A stretch of 46,991 nt of DNA from a virus. The stretch is taken from the IMG/VR virus record IMGVR_UViG_3300031576_000085, positions 1-46,991 of that record; one strand, written 5' to 3'. Of the stretch, positions 5,407 to 15,700 are shown one piece after another. The position numbers and the translations under genes are program-made. The notes below the pieces were generated by a model. It was not told the DNA's origin and searched no databases. It saw only the letters and a program-made list of their open reading frames with translations. The stretch's first letter is position 1, and every line of letters starts with the position of its first letter.

Positions 5407-6204
5407 ATGGAAATTCGCTATTGGAAACAGTTAGAACGGCATCCTCTGTCGGCTGAGTACCAAAACCTGACCGGCAAAGGCTGGGAAGCGTTCCTCAGCA
5501 ACTTCCGTACGTATGGCATTGTTAATGGCCGGCCAATCACACTTCACGAAGGCAAGGTGCTCGATGGCTGGCAGCTGCAACGGGCTTGCGTCGAAGCAGA
5601 CGTGAAGCCCGGCTATCGGGAACTGAAGCTACCGATGGGCATGACTGTCGAGACCTGGGTAGAAACCGTCAACGACCTTCGACGACACGAAGAAATGGGC
5701 AGGACGCAGGAACGGGCAGCAGCACGCCGACAGCGAGTTACAGACGCTATTGCAGCCGGCCAAAGCCAGAGTGCTGTCGCAGAAGCCGAGTGTGTCAGCA
5801 GAGGCCAAGTACGGCGAGACATAGCCAAGGCCAAGGCCAAGGCCAAGGCAGCCGCTAAGCCAGAGCCGCCGCCGGACCTCGACGCATACGGCACGTCGCT
5901 TCCAGACCGCTGCAAGGCCGCATTCAAGGACCCCTGGATTCAGAACGCCATTGATTGCTTGGCTGAGATAATCACTAAGTTCCGGGAGGAGCGCCTGGCA
6001 GACGGAATGCAAAAGCGGAAAAAACACTACCCCTTTTTCAACAGCAAAGACTTTGCGGACGGTTGCGGGATTGTCGATAGCTACCTTGAGCAACTGCTCG
6101 AACACCTGAAGACGTGTCGGCCGGCTAGCGTATGCGCGTCTTGCAGCGGCGCCGGTTGTGCGAAATGCATGTTCTCCGGCTTACTACCTCGTAGGCTGCA
6201 ATGA
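5407..6204 (+). CDS. ParB-like domain protein with C-terminal zinc motif
   Basis: The product is 265 residues. Residues ~10-95 fit a ParB/sulfiredoxin-like fold: HPLSAEYQ, a WEAFLSNFRTYGIV helix, PITLHEGKVLDGWQLQRA (the G-x-V-L-D-G-x-x-R/Q-x-x-A element) and the KLPMGMTVETWVETVN region. Residues ~105-145 look like a helix-turn-helix (SQSAVAEAECVSRGQVRRDIAK), followed by a run of KA repeats. The end has CASCSGAGCAKC, a DnaJ-type CxxCxGxxCxxC zinc site. Phage proteins of this type bind DNA and may regulate transcription or replication. The ATG follows ACGGAGGACTAGA. It overlaps the next gene by ATGA. Confidence 0.8.
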   Translation: MEIRYWKQLERHPLSAEYQNLTGKGWEAFLSNFRTYGIVNGRPITLHEGKVLDGWQLQRACVEADVKPGYRELKLPMGMTVETWVETVNDLRRHEEMGRTQERAAARRQRVTDAIAAGQSQSAVAEAECVSRGQVRRDIAKAKAKAKAAAKPEPPPDLDAYGTSLPDRCKAAFKDPWIQNAIDCLAEIITKFREERLADGMQKRKKHYPFFNSKDFADGCGIVDSYLEQLLEHLKTCRPASVCASCSGAGCAKCMFSGLLPRRLQ

Positions 6205-6917
6205 TCGTACTGCCAGCTGATGATGGCTTTCTTCGCGCCTGGCAGGAATACCCTGCTGGGCCGGCGCCCCTGATTTGGTCCGACTGGCTCGAAGATGCCG
6301 GCCAGACTGAGACGGCGCACCTGCTGCGCGCATTGGTCCGCGCTTGGCAAACCCGGACGCGTGGGCCGATGCCCCCTAAGCGGAAATCGGGGGAATTGTG
6401 GGACACTAAATCGTGGGAAGATGCGATAGACAAACTGGCCCCAGAATGGCGCTCTGTGTTCGCCGCAGGGTGTGTGATTCGCTGCGCACTCTGGATGCCC
6501 GCCGAGTGCCGCACCAAGCAGGCGCAAAACACGCGCGACTTGCTGGAAGACCTGACTATCCCACCCTGGTCTGACGCTGCCGAATCACGAGCCGTATCCG
6601 CTTGGGCACTGGCTAGCGTCACGAGGAGGACGTACAACAGCTACCCCAACATCGACACCGAACCACGAATCTGGGCGCTGATTTGGGCCGTCGGCGCGAG
6701 GGCCGAAACCGCCTGGGCGCGGGCCAATGAGGCCGCTTCTGTGGCATCTGCCGCCAGAGCGCGGGCTTGGGCCACCGAATCGAGGGCTGCCGCCGTCCAG
6801 GCAAAGGCCGCCGGCGCCAAGCGGCAGGCCGATGCCTTGGTGCGGGGCATCACCGCCGAATCCTCTTGGCAAGTCCATTGGCTGCAATCCATCACGGCCA
6901 TAGGAAGTTCACAATGA
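6201..6917 (+). CDS. TIGR02996-like domain protein (planctomycete type)
   Basis: The product is 238 residues. Residues 9-45 (FLRAWQEYPAGPAPLIWSDW then LEDAG, ETAHLLRAL) match the TIGR02996 repeat-companion domain (FLxAxxxxPxDxxxRLVxADWLEERGD..AEFIR). That domain is expanded in Gemmata-type planctomycetes and myxobacteria. The middle has Cys/Trp-rich segments. Residues ~150-225 are Ala/Arg-rich helix (AETAWARANEAASVASAARA). The function of the domain is unknown. It is the best host clue in the early region. The ATG overlaps the upstream TGA, and its own TGA overlaps the helicase ATG. Confidence 0.8.
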   Translation: MIVLPADDGFLRAWQEYPAGPAPLIWSDWLEDAGQTETAHLLRALVRAWQTRTRGPMPPKRKSGELWDTKSWEDAIDKLAPEWRSVFAAGCVIRCALWMPAECRTKQAQNTRDLLEDLTIPPWSDAAESRAVSAWALASVTRRTYNSYPNIDTEPRIWALIWAVGARAETAWARANEAASVASAARARAWATESRAAAVQAKAAGAKRQADALVRGITAESSWQVHWLQSITAIGSSQ

Positions 6918-8341
6918 CGCCGACTCTACGGCCGTTCCAAGATGATTTGATCCGCCGATTGCGCGCCGCCCGCGCAGCAGGCTCAAGGATCATCGTCGCA
7001 CAAGCTGCCACGGGGGCCGGCAAAACTACGACTGCTTGCGAAATCGCCAGACTGACCACCGGCAATGGCAAACGCGTCCTATTCCTTGTTCACCGACGAA
7101 AGCTGGTAGACCAAATCAGCGACCGGCTCCGCGACTTCCAGCTCGAACACGGCGTCATCATGCGCGGAGAAAGGCCGTATACCCCAGCTACCATCCAAGT
7201 CGCCAGCCGGGACACCCTCTACTCTCGATGCTTCCGAAACCAATGGATTGGCCTGCCCCTGGCCGATTTGGTCATCGTTGACGAAGGCCACCATGCCGCC
7301 GCGCCGGATTCAGAATACCGAGACATACTCAACCAGTACCCTCTAGCCACTATTATCCTCCTGACCGCAACTCCGGTAGGGCCGGACGGCCGTGGCCTCG
7401 GCCCCTGGGCGCAAGCCATCGAATGCGCAGCCCCGACTTCCCAGCTCATCAGAGACGGCTTTCTTGTACCGGTCAAGTGCTATGCCCCAGACCGGATGGG
7501 CAAGAAAGGTAAGCTCCGGAGAAAAGGCGTTGCCGGCGATCTTGTGCAAAGCTGGAAGGACTACGCCCAGAACATGCCGACCGTTGTATTCTGCTCGCGC
7601 ATAAGCCATAGCGAAAATGCGTGCGCCGCCTTCAATGCTGCCGGCATTTCGGCAGCCCACATTGACGCCGAAACGCCAGACTCGATACGCGACATCGTGT
7701 TCCAGCGGCTTGGCTGCGATAGCCTGAAAGTCGTTTGCAACGTCGGTATCATCAAGGAAGGCGTTGACCTGCCATGCCTCGGTTGCTGCCAGTTCTACAT
7801 GGACCCCGGAGGCCGGGTCGCCTTCCTGCAAGGAGTAGGCCGGATCATGCGGCCATTCCCAGGCAAAACTAATTCCGTGCTCATCGATCATGCAGGGGCA
7901 GTCTTCCGGCACGGCTTTCCAGACGACGATACCACGTGGACCCTCGAAGGCAACGCCGATGCCGACTTCAAGGCGAAGCATGACGCCGGCCAGACAGCGG
8001 CGATGCTCTATTGCAAAGCGTGTGAACTGATGTATCACGGAAACTTGCAGTGCCCGCAATGCGGCAGAATGCCAAGCAAGCCGCCCCGAAGCCTGTTCGC
8101 TCCGCCGCCAGTTGACGCCAGCGATGAACTGCTAGTTGAAGCCATCCTCAACGGCCAGCGGCCGGCAGCCTCGCGGGAGGAAATGGTCGAACACTGGCAT
8201 CGCTGCCTTGCTGTTGCCAAAAAGCGAGGCGGCAACTACAAGATGGCAAGCGTCATCTTCAAGCGGAAGTACAAGCGCTGGCCGGGGGACGATTTCCCAA
8301 AGATGCCGACCTGGAGCCGGCGCGGAGACACGGTGCTTTAG
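6914..8341 (+). CDS. Superfamily 2 DEAD/DEAH-box helicase (RadD/UvsW-like) with zinc ribbon
   Basis: The product is 475 residues. Motif I is ATGAGKTT (residues 32-39), motif II DEGHH (123-127), motif III TATP (151-154) and motif VI QGVGRIMRP (306-314). A CxxC...CxxC zinc ribbon (Cys367, 370, 380, 383) follows, then an Arg/Lys-rich helical tail. This is the layout of RadD/YejH and of many phage helicases that remodel replication or recombination forks using ATP. It is the only replication enzyme visible in the genome, so the phage must rely on host polymerases. The start ATG 6914 overlaps the previous stop (ATGA). A longer frame upstream is the out-of-frame part of the preceding gene. Confidence 0.95.
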   Translation: MTPTLRPFQDDLIRRLRAARAAGSRIIVAQAATGAGKTTTACEIARLTTGNGKRVLFLVHRRKLVDQISDRLRDFQLEHGVIMRGERPYTPATIQVASRDTLYSRCFRNQWIGLPLADLVIVDEGHHAAAPDSEYRDILNQYPLATIILLTATPVGPDGRGLGPWAQAIECAAPTSQLIRDGFLVPVKCYAPDRMGKKGKLRRKGVAGDLVQSWKDYAQNMPTVVFCSRISHSENACAAFNAAGISAAHIDAETPDSIRDIVFQRLGCDSLKVVCNVGIIKEGVDLPCLGCCQFYMDPGGRVAFLQGVGRIMRPFPGKTNSVLIDHAGAVFRHGFPDDDTTWTLEGNADADFKAKHDAGQTAAMLYCKACELMYHGNLQCPQCGRMPSKPPRSLFAPPPVDASDELLVEAILNGQRPAASREEMVEHWHRCLAVAKKRGGNYKMASVIFKRKYKRWPGDDFPKMPTWSRRGDTVL

Positions 8342-8347
8342 GAATCA

Positions 8348-8519
8348 GGCACGGCTGGGCGCGGCGGGGCGAGGCATGGCCCGGCTGGGCACGGCCGGGC
8401 TGGGCGCGGCGGGGCGAGGCATGGCCCGGCTGGGCACGGCTGGGCACGGCTGGGCGCGGCGGGGCACGGCAGGGCAGGGCAGGGCCAGGCGAGTCGCGGC
8501 AGGACCCGGCGAGGCTGGG
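8348..8519 (+). repeat. Degenerate GGCNN pentamer array, left
   Basis: About 34 consecutive five-base units, almost all GGCNN (GGCAC GGCTG GGCGC GGCGG and so on). The first three bases are fixed and the last two vary. A larger block (GGCGC GGCGG GGCGA GGCAT GGCCC GGCTG) occurs twice. The phase holds through the array, and only two units break the pattern (GTCGC, GACCC). No stop codon can arise easily, so all frames look open, but this is not coding sequence. Confidence 0.95.
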
Positions 8520-8525
8520 TTTTTT
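8505..8525 (+). terminator. Possible intrinsic terminator at the end of the left array
   Basis: The last array units form CCCGGC-GAG-GCTGGG (six pairs, one G-U), followed at once by TTTTTT. It would stop plus-arm transcription after the helicase gene. The stem is short, so the confidence is moderate. Confidence 0.5.
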
Positions 8526-8562
8526 CCAAAGATCGGAGATTCTTTTATGAAAGGGAACGAAC

Positions 8563-9186
8563 ATGGCAGTCAAGCAGCATCTGGAGACGAAAACCAGGGG
8601 AGAAGCCGGGACGCGGGAAATGATCGAGAGGAAAGTTTGCCTGCAAGGGCTGACAGAGATAATGTTCGACCGCTACCCGGGGGACAACGACACGAAGCTG
8701 GAGCCTTGGCAGAAGCTATACCTGGGCGGAGATCAGGGGCGAACGATCTGCCTCCCTTCGGGGAACATAATGTCGTTCCTCTCGGCGCAAAACACGGATT
8801 CAGCACCAAAGCGACTGCTCGATCCACGGAAGTATAAAGCATTCGCAGCAGCTTGCGGCTCGTTTGTCGTAATCACCCCGACAATGATCCCGTTCCTGCG
8901 CGAGGGAGTGCCAATCACATTCGGAAAGCTCGTAAACGAGCATGACGTTGAAAGCGGAGTGTATATCAAGCGCGATGTCGCTCGCCTTGAGAAAGGCATC
9001 CCAAATCCAAAGGTACGGCCCGTGCTGCCGTTGCCCTGGGAGCTGCGATTCACGCTCAAGATGTTCCCGAATAAACAGATTCAAGAGCAGCAGTTGATGA
9101 ACGTCTTCCAAGACGGCCTCATTGTGGTCGGCCTTGGCACCTTCAGGGGCCAGTACGGCAAGGCCGAAGTCGTCTTATGGGAATAA
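8563..9186 (+). CDS. Conserved phage hypothetical protein flanked by pentamer arrays
   Basis: The product is 207 residues. Motifs include MIERKVCLQGLTEIMFDRYPG, a central PFLREGVPITFG and a C-terminal VGLGTFRGQYGKAEVVLWE (18 of these residues fit the pattern G-x-G-x-[FW]-R-x-x-[YF]-G-[KR]-x-x-V). I have seen that ending in many phage proteins of unknown role. It looks alpha/beta with a beta-rich C-terminal half. The gene stands alone between two GGCNN arrays, with the left array and a T-run 40 bases upstream. It may therefore be transcribed separately or be a movable gene. The ribosome-binding site AAAGGGAACGAAC is only fair. Confidence 0.75.
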   Translation: MAVKQHLETKTRGEAGTREMIERKVCLQGLTEIMFDRYPGDNDTKLEPWQKLYLGGDQGRTICLPSGNIMSFLSAQNTDSAPKRLLDPRKYKAFAAACGSFVVITPTMIPFLREGVPITFGKLVNEHDVESGVYIKRDVARLEKGIPNPKVRPVLPLPWELRFTLKMFPNKQIQEQQLMNVFQDGLIVVGLGTFRGQYGKAEVVLWE

Positions 9187-9187
9187 C

Positions 9188-9379
9188 GGCGCGGCATGGC
9201 GCGGCCGGGCAAGACCGGGCGGGGCAGGGCGCGGCGAGGCAAGGCCAGTCCAGGCACGGCGCGGCAAGGCGGGGCAGGGCGCGGTGCGGCGCGGCCGGGC
9301 GTGGCGAGGCAAGGCAAGCCATGGCCGGGCATGGCGTGGCTGGGCAGGGCGCGGCAGGGCAGGGCGCGGCAGGGCTTGG
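9188..9379 (+). repeat. Degenerate GGCNN pentamer array, right
   Basis: About 38 five-base units of GGCNN start two bases after the stop codon of the gene at 8563 and run to 15 bases before the next ATG. The phase is kept throughout, with a few imperfect units (GACCG, GTCCA, GGTGC, GCCAT). Unit order differs from the left array, so it is not a simple copy. It ends just before AAAGGAGG, the next Shine-Dalgarno. Confidence 0.95.
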
Positions 9380-9394
9380 TAAAGGAGGCCAAAT

Positions 9395-9760
9395 ATGAAT
9401 GAATGGAATGATTTGGTGCAAAGCAATTATGATGACCAGCCGGGCGCTTGGCTGGAACGAGTCAACCGCGCCCTAAAGATGGCTGGACTAAATTGGCATT
9501 TTGTAGATGATGGTAAATCTCATAACGGATTTACGATTGCCCAACTGAAGAACAAAAACACGTCGTCGGCGCAGCAGGCAATTCATGAGATATGGGGGCT
9601 TACCTGCCCAGACTGCGGCCCAGACGAATACGCAGCCATTGCAAAACACGTCCGTGCCATTATGGCAAACGTACGCGCGACTGCCGCGCACGAACGGCGC
9701 CAGGTCGATCCTTCAGCTCCGGCGCCGACCGCAGAGCCGCCGCAATCTCCGGCAGAGTAG
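9395..9760 (+). CDS. Hypothetical protein, last gene of the plus arm
   Basis: The product is 121 residues. The N-terminal 60 (MNEWNDLVQSNYDDQPGAWL, ERVNRALKMAG) are mixed. A CPDCGPDEY segment has one CxxC pair. The tail is Pro/Ala-rich and disordered (SAPAPTAEPPQSPAE). AAAGGAGG eight bases before the ATG is a near-perfect ribosome-binding site. The last 101 bases overlap, tail to tail, the end of the giant virion gene on the other strand. I do not recognise a family. Confidence 0.75.
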   Translation: MNEWNDLVQSNYDDQPGAWLERVNRALKMAGLNWHFVDDGKSHNGFTIAQLKNKNTSSAQQAIHEIWGLTCPDCGPDEYAAIAKHVRAIMANVRATAAHERRQVDPSAPAPTAEPPQSPAE

Positions 9761-12700
9761 CTTGCAGTCGCTTCAAGGTCCGCTCGGCATCCGCGACCCG
9801 TATGATGTACCTCTTCTGCTCCTCTGCCAGCTCAGCCTTGCGCCGCTTGTAAGCCCCAAACGTCTGCCCCTTCTGCGGGCGGACGTTTGGGGCCCTCGTC
9901 CTGGCTGCCCAGTGGTCAATAGTCTCGCCTGGCAGGCGTTCCAGGCCCCTCAAGGGAGCCTGGCCTGTCAGAGCTAAAACATGCTCCCGAATGTACTCTT
10001 GCCGCAGCTGAGGGTCGGCATCCAAGGCCGGCTCCTTCTCGGCGAAGGCCCGAATCAACTCCCGCCGGCGCTCGAACTCAGACTTCGGCGCCGCCCCAAG
10101 CAGGTCGCTCCTAATGCCGGCCGGAGTCAGGTAGTCCTTGCCGGGCAGCATCGGCCGATAGCGGCCTGCCTGCAAGTCGGCTACGTCTGATTTCGATAGG
10201 CCCGCAGACTCCAGCAGCTTCTTTTGCTCTTCGCCGACCACGCCCAGGCGGATCGCGGCCTGTAAGTCCTTTGACGCCTCATCGAATGTCAACCGCCGCG
10301 CTCGCTCTGCCTTCCGATAAGCACCTTGAAGCTCGGCATCCGTTACGGTCCCCTTCGAGCGAGCTACGCTATTCAGCAGCTCTTCGGAATCTTTCATGCC
10401 GTCTTGGAAGCGGCGCATGCCAAAGTAAAGGCCCTTCTCCGGCTCCGAAATGGCTACTCGAACGCCGGTCGTCATCGCCGTTATCTCACGGTACGGATCG
10501 TACGTGCGCCCTGTTTTCTGCTCCGGTATCCCCGCCGCCCCCATATAGACCTTGCGCACGTCCATAATGACCTTTGGGACAGCCGGCTCCAGAACGTGCT
10601 TGAGGCGAGCCAGGAAAATATCTGATTTGTCGGCCTTGGGATTCCACAGCTTGCCGCCTGTCTTGCGGTCTAGATTGCTGTAGGCTTCAATGATCCGGCC
10701 GAACTCCACTTCCTCTCCAAGAAACGGCTCGAGCGCCTCCCACGCCCCGGCCTCCAAGTTCTTCTCGAACGTATCCGAGCTGACGAACAAAGCATGAAGC
10801 GGCTTCTTCAGATAGCTCCACACGTCGTTCGGCCCCAGGTCGATGTACTTCCAATTGCCTTTTGCGTCCTTACCCAGCGGGAAGTAAGTCGAGTGCTTTG
10901 CCCACCGCGGGGCTTGGCGGCGTAAAGCCTCATCATCCTTCTTCGTATAGCCCAGCAGAAACGCAGCGAGTTGCGCAGCGACGTAGTAGCCGCCCCCGGC
11001 AACTACGGTCATGCTTGCCATGCGGCGGGCGCCTACTGCCCTCAAGCCTGGAGTTTGCAGCTCCTTGAACATCAGCTTGCCGGAGTTTTTCGTGATTCGA
11101 ATCACCTCGGCCGACCAGGCCGGGAACATGCCGACTAATGGAAAGTGCCGCAGGCCCCGTACCACTTTCGATATCTGGTCATACGTCGGGTAGGTGTTCA
11201 ACGCCCGCTCGGCCGCCTGCTCTTGCTGCTCCGAGAGGCTCAGGCCGGCCGCGTCATTGGCTGCCTTGTAATTCGCCAATTCGTTGTAGTAGCGGGCCAT
11301 GCGGAAGAAGTCGTCCTGAGCACCATAGATTTTCCCGGCTGTCTGGAGGGCTGCTTTATCCACTCGCTCCACCCCTGCAATCAAGCCCTTCCCCGTCGGC
11401 AGGCCCCACTCAGACCGCAAGCCTTCCTTGCCCCAAACGTCGTCCAGGTGACTCTGCAATTCGCCGGCTGTAACCGATGGGCTGATAATGTTCAACTCAA
11501 TCAGCCGGAGCATTTCTTTGCGTGACTCAGGAGTATCGCGCATGCCCAGGAACTGGCTGACAGCCTTCATGCCTTCGGAATTAACCCGGAAGTCGCCTTG
11601 GCTCAAGCAAATCTGGATCCCGCCCTGGATATTGCGGATGCCCGTGGTCGTAGAGAATATGGTCATAGCCGCTTTGACTCGGCTGTTCAACCACAGGAAC
11701 AGCCGAAGGGCCGGATGCCAGTTAGGCCCGCCATCGTACAAGTCGAGAAAGGCTCGCTTGATGTCAACTGTCGTATACTTGTTGCCGAGCGGAGCGAGCA
11801 CTTCCTGGCCTTTGCCAATGCGAGTCGGCTCAGAGCCAGGAAAGGCGGCCGTAACGCCTGCCGCCGTATCAAAGAAGACCGTACCCTTGCCCATCTCCGA
11901 AGCGGCTTTCAGCCAGCGGTGTTCTTCCAGAGTTCGTACCATGCGCTCGACGGTTCGAGCGAACTGCACTTCGATGGAGCTGTACTCGCCGAGCAAGTCA
12001 CGCAGCTCCTTTGGCACCTCATGCCGAGCGGCCAAGATTTTCAGGTCTTTACCTTTGACGCGATAGCTGGACAAGAACTGCATCGGCGTGCCAAGAGCCG
12101 CTTTCTCGCGCGACTTGCCTTCCATCAGCAGATTCTGAATCTCAGCCTCAACCTCTTCATCCGATAACGTTATCTGGTTGGCTGCCGCTTGCTGCCGCAG
12201 CCAAGCCTTAGCAATATTGCGGACAGGCTCAGGAACTTTGTCGGCCCAGCCAGGATCATCCTGAGACTGATAGCTGCGATTCAAATAGAAGCCTTTGTTC
12301 TTCTCTAAGATCAGCTGCAAGGGGGCGTCAATCATCCCCAGGTCGATCATCTCTTGGGTCAGAGAATCGACGTAGCTCCTGAGCGTCTGGAGCGCGCCGC
12401 GCACGTCGGCAGGCAAGTCCTTCAGGGCCTCGGCCTGAGTTAGGCTAAGCGTCTTGTAATACACCTGATCTTGATAAGCTTCAAGAACCAAGCCGGCCTT
12501 TATGGCACCTGCTGCGGTAGCAAGCTGTGCGGCGGCCTCAGCTGCGTCGATGTCGCCCTTGGCGGCCTCATTCATGAGCTTTTCATTCTCCGGAGACAAA
12601 TCTCGCAGCTTCGTCCCCCAGGCTTGCTTAGCAGCCTTGTCCAGGTCACCGATCAGCAAGTCGGCAGCCTTCAATTTCGCTCGCATCTTCGGTAACTTCT

Positions 12701-15700
12701 GAAGTGCGGCTTTGCGAACATCTTCGCCGAGAATGTGACCGGGGCCGGAAAACCAGCGATGATAGGCGTTTTTGAGTGTCCGCCAGCCCTCCTTTTCGAG
12801 AACTTTCGATATCAATTTCGGATGGAATGGTTCAACATTTTCCAGCTTCTTCTGGGCATCATAGAATTTCTGTAGACGCCCCTCTTGAACGGTAGGCCCC
12901 GCCATGCCGAGAAAGCCGCGCACAGACTTCTTAGCGAAGTCCATGATCTCGTAGCCAGTATCAATGCTGGCGACAATGACTGCTTTGATCGAAGACCAAA
13001 GACCCGTCCCGCCGGCAGGCATCAAGCCGTATTTATCGAAGACCGCTGCTGCCGCAGGGTACTTGCGGCGGAATCTGGCTGGGGAGAGACCACCTTGGTA
13101 CATCCATTGGCAGCACTCGGCAAAAAACTCTGATTCGTTCGCTATATAGTTATCCAGCCTCCAGGACAAACCAACGTCACCTTTCGCCCTCGCCTCGATA
13201 AGCGCCTTGCCCCAATCCTCAGTCTCTGAAATCCTCACCCCAAGAGGCTTCCCCGGCAAAACTACTTCCTTGCTCCCATGGTCAATAGCGTGCCCGTCTT
13301 CGTGCCCATAAGCGCCGGTATTTCCGTCTAAAAGCACTTCTTTAGGAGCTGGTCTGTATAGTCCTGATAGTTCCAATCCTTGCTCCTCGAGCGCGTCGTA
13401 CAGCTGCACGTTTTGCCCTCTTGCTTCGCGTCGCGCCGTGACAAACAGCTCCCAGTTGCTGGAAAAAAAGGTTGCTTTTTTCAAGCCAGCCTTCAGCAAG
13501 CTTACTGCCAGCTTTGACGTGCCCATCGCCTGGAAGATTTTCTCCTTAATGGCCAGCCATTTTCTCTTCTTCCGTTCCGGCAGCTTCGAGCGATCCAGCC
13601 CCTCTTTTACGATGGTCATTAGCCGAGCGTCCGCTGGCCGCGCTCCCGGAGCTTCTTTCGGCCCCGCGCCTTCCTTTTCAAGTCCAGGCAGAGATGCAGC
13701 AGCCTGCTCTCCCCCTTCAAGGGTTGCGAAGGCCGAAGCTACTGCACTGTCCCAAGGCAGCTTTGGATTGCGTTTCTGAATCGCTTCAGCTTTTTCCAGC
13801 AGCTCCTTCGGGTCGATGCCAGCCTGCTCGGCCTTCTCGATATTCTCGCCGCCCAACTTATCGACTTCGCCCTCAGCCAAGGCGGCAGTCGGCGACACGG
13901 GCGACGGCCCCGACGGAGCCCGGCTCGTCTTCTGCGGGCTGGCTTCCTTCTGTTTAACAGGAGCTTCTAGATAGAAAAGGGTTTCCATTACCCCAGGTAT
14001 CGACTCATTGAGTTGCTCGGCGGAAGCCTCTCGAAGATCACTGATCGGGACCATTCGCAGCTTACCTTGCCGACGTAGCTGGTTCACAACTGAATCAAAA
14101 ACATCATGGCGCCCAGCAGCAGGCCCAAGCTTAGCAACAACAGCCCGACGCACCTCATGAATTGGGACCAGGCGGGCGTGGCCGTACTTCTCACGCAGCA
14201 GCTCTTCAAATTCCGATAAAACAGCGGCTTCTAGCTCCGCCGGACTCTTGCCGGCCTCCTGGACGGGCTTAGAAACTTCCGACGGCGCCTGTACTGGAGC
14301 AGTCGGTTTTTCGCCGACAATAACGTATTCTTTGCCAGTGCCTTTGCGTTCTTTCGCGGCGCTGACCGGCAGCGTTCGGATTTTGCCGGCCTTCTCCAGC
14401 GCATCGAGCACCGGCTCAAGCTCCTTGGCCGTATACTTGCGCCCCATTGCTTCGGCAAGCCGAGGCCCCAGGGTTCGCTTGCTTTGAACTCTCTTGCTCA
14501 AGAGGCTGAGCACGGCCGTGGCTAGAGGGCCTTCAGGATCGGCGGCCAGCTGAGCCGCGGCTGCTCCAGATGGCGGAGCGGCAAGCGGAGCCGCTCCAAG
14601 CAGCTCCGCGCCGGCAGCGGCCGGTGGTTTCCCTTTCTGTTCAAGTAGTTTCGGCGGGAGCCCGCCATGACGATTCTTGATGTCTTCATTGAGTTGGAAG
14701 GCGGCCTGAAATTCTGGCGTGTCGATGGCTCCGGCTTGCGTCATTTCGGCAATGCGGGCCTGATTGGCTTCATATGCCGCAACATCCTCTTCAAGGGTAG
14801 GCGCGGCGGGCTTAGGCGCGGCCCCAGGCGTCGGCGACTCAGGCGCCCCACGACCGACAATCTCCTGCCCAGCCGGCTGCTGGGGGATGAGCTCCGCACG
14901 CTGCGATTCAAGCTGCGCGTCGAGCTCCGCACGCTGGGCTTCGTCCTGGGCTTCAAGCTGGGCGATACCGGCAGCGCGCCTAGCTTCATCCGGCCCAGCC
15001 GGCGGCAACTGCTCCGTCTTCAGTTGAATGGCCCCCGGGGGCACCGCAAGAGGCGGGGCGGCCCCGGCATCACGAGCGGCCGTAACGGCCGTCGTGCCAG
15101 CCCCCATGAACACAATTGTCTTGGCAGCTTTGGCCAGCGAATCAGCTGATTGGTCGAACTCTTTCTTCCAGTCGAAGTCGCCTTCCTTCTCCATCGCGTG
15201 CAATGCCCGCTTCGAGATGATCCCAATGCCTTCTTGCATTGCTTCTTCCGTGAACTCCTCCGCCCCCGTCTTCAGGTACTCCTTCGTGTGATGCTTCAAG
15301 TGCTTCATAAAGCCTTGCAGCATCGTCTTCTTGGCTGGCCCGCTCAAAGCCTTCTGGAAGCCAAGCACTTGCTCGACAACTGCATACGGGGCCGCAGCCA
15401 GCAGCGCCATGTTCCGGCTATTCTCTTTCGAGAAGCCGGCATCCTTGAACTCCCCCTCCAGCTCGGGAACGGCTTGCGTGTAGAAGAAAGCAATGCCTGC
15501 CGCCGGCCCACCGACAGCCGTAGCGGCTGCCCCGTAGACCATCTGCGGCACGTTCTCCGCAAGGCCAATGGTGCCCTGCTTGCTCCAGCGCAGCCAGGTC
15601 GGGTCGCCGGTCATCGACTTCTCGTAAGCCGCCGTCTCTTCCCCGGCCAGGGTCTTGCCGATCTTGCGTGCATACTCAGCAATCTCTTTCTCTTCCGGCG

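Noticed and set aside
8136-8837. Long open frames through the left GGCNN array on both strands
   Set aside because: GGCNN units rarely make stop codons, so all frames look open. The predicted proteins are pure repeats and run over the helicase end and the real gene at 8563.
9081-9426. Several open frames across the right GGCNN array
   Set aside because: Same cause: low-complexity DNA with no stops. There is no ribosome-binding site or protein-like composition.
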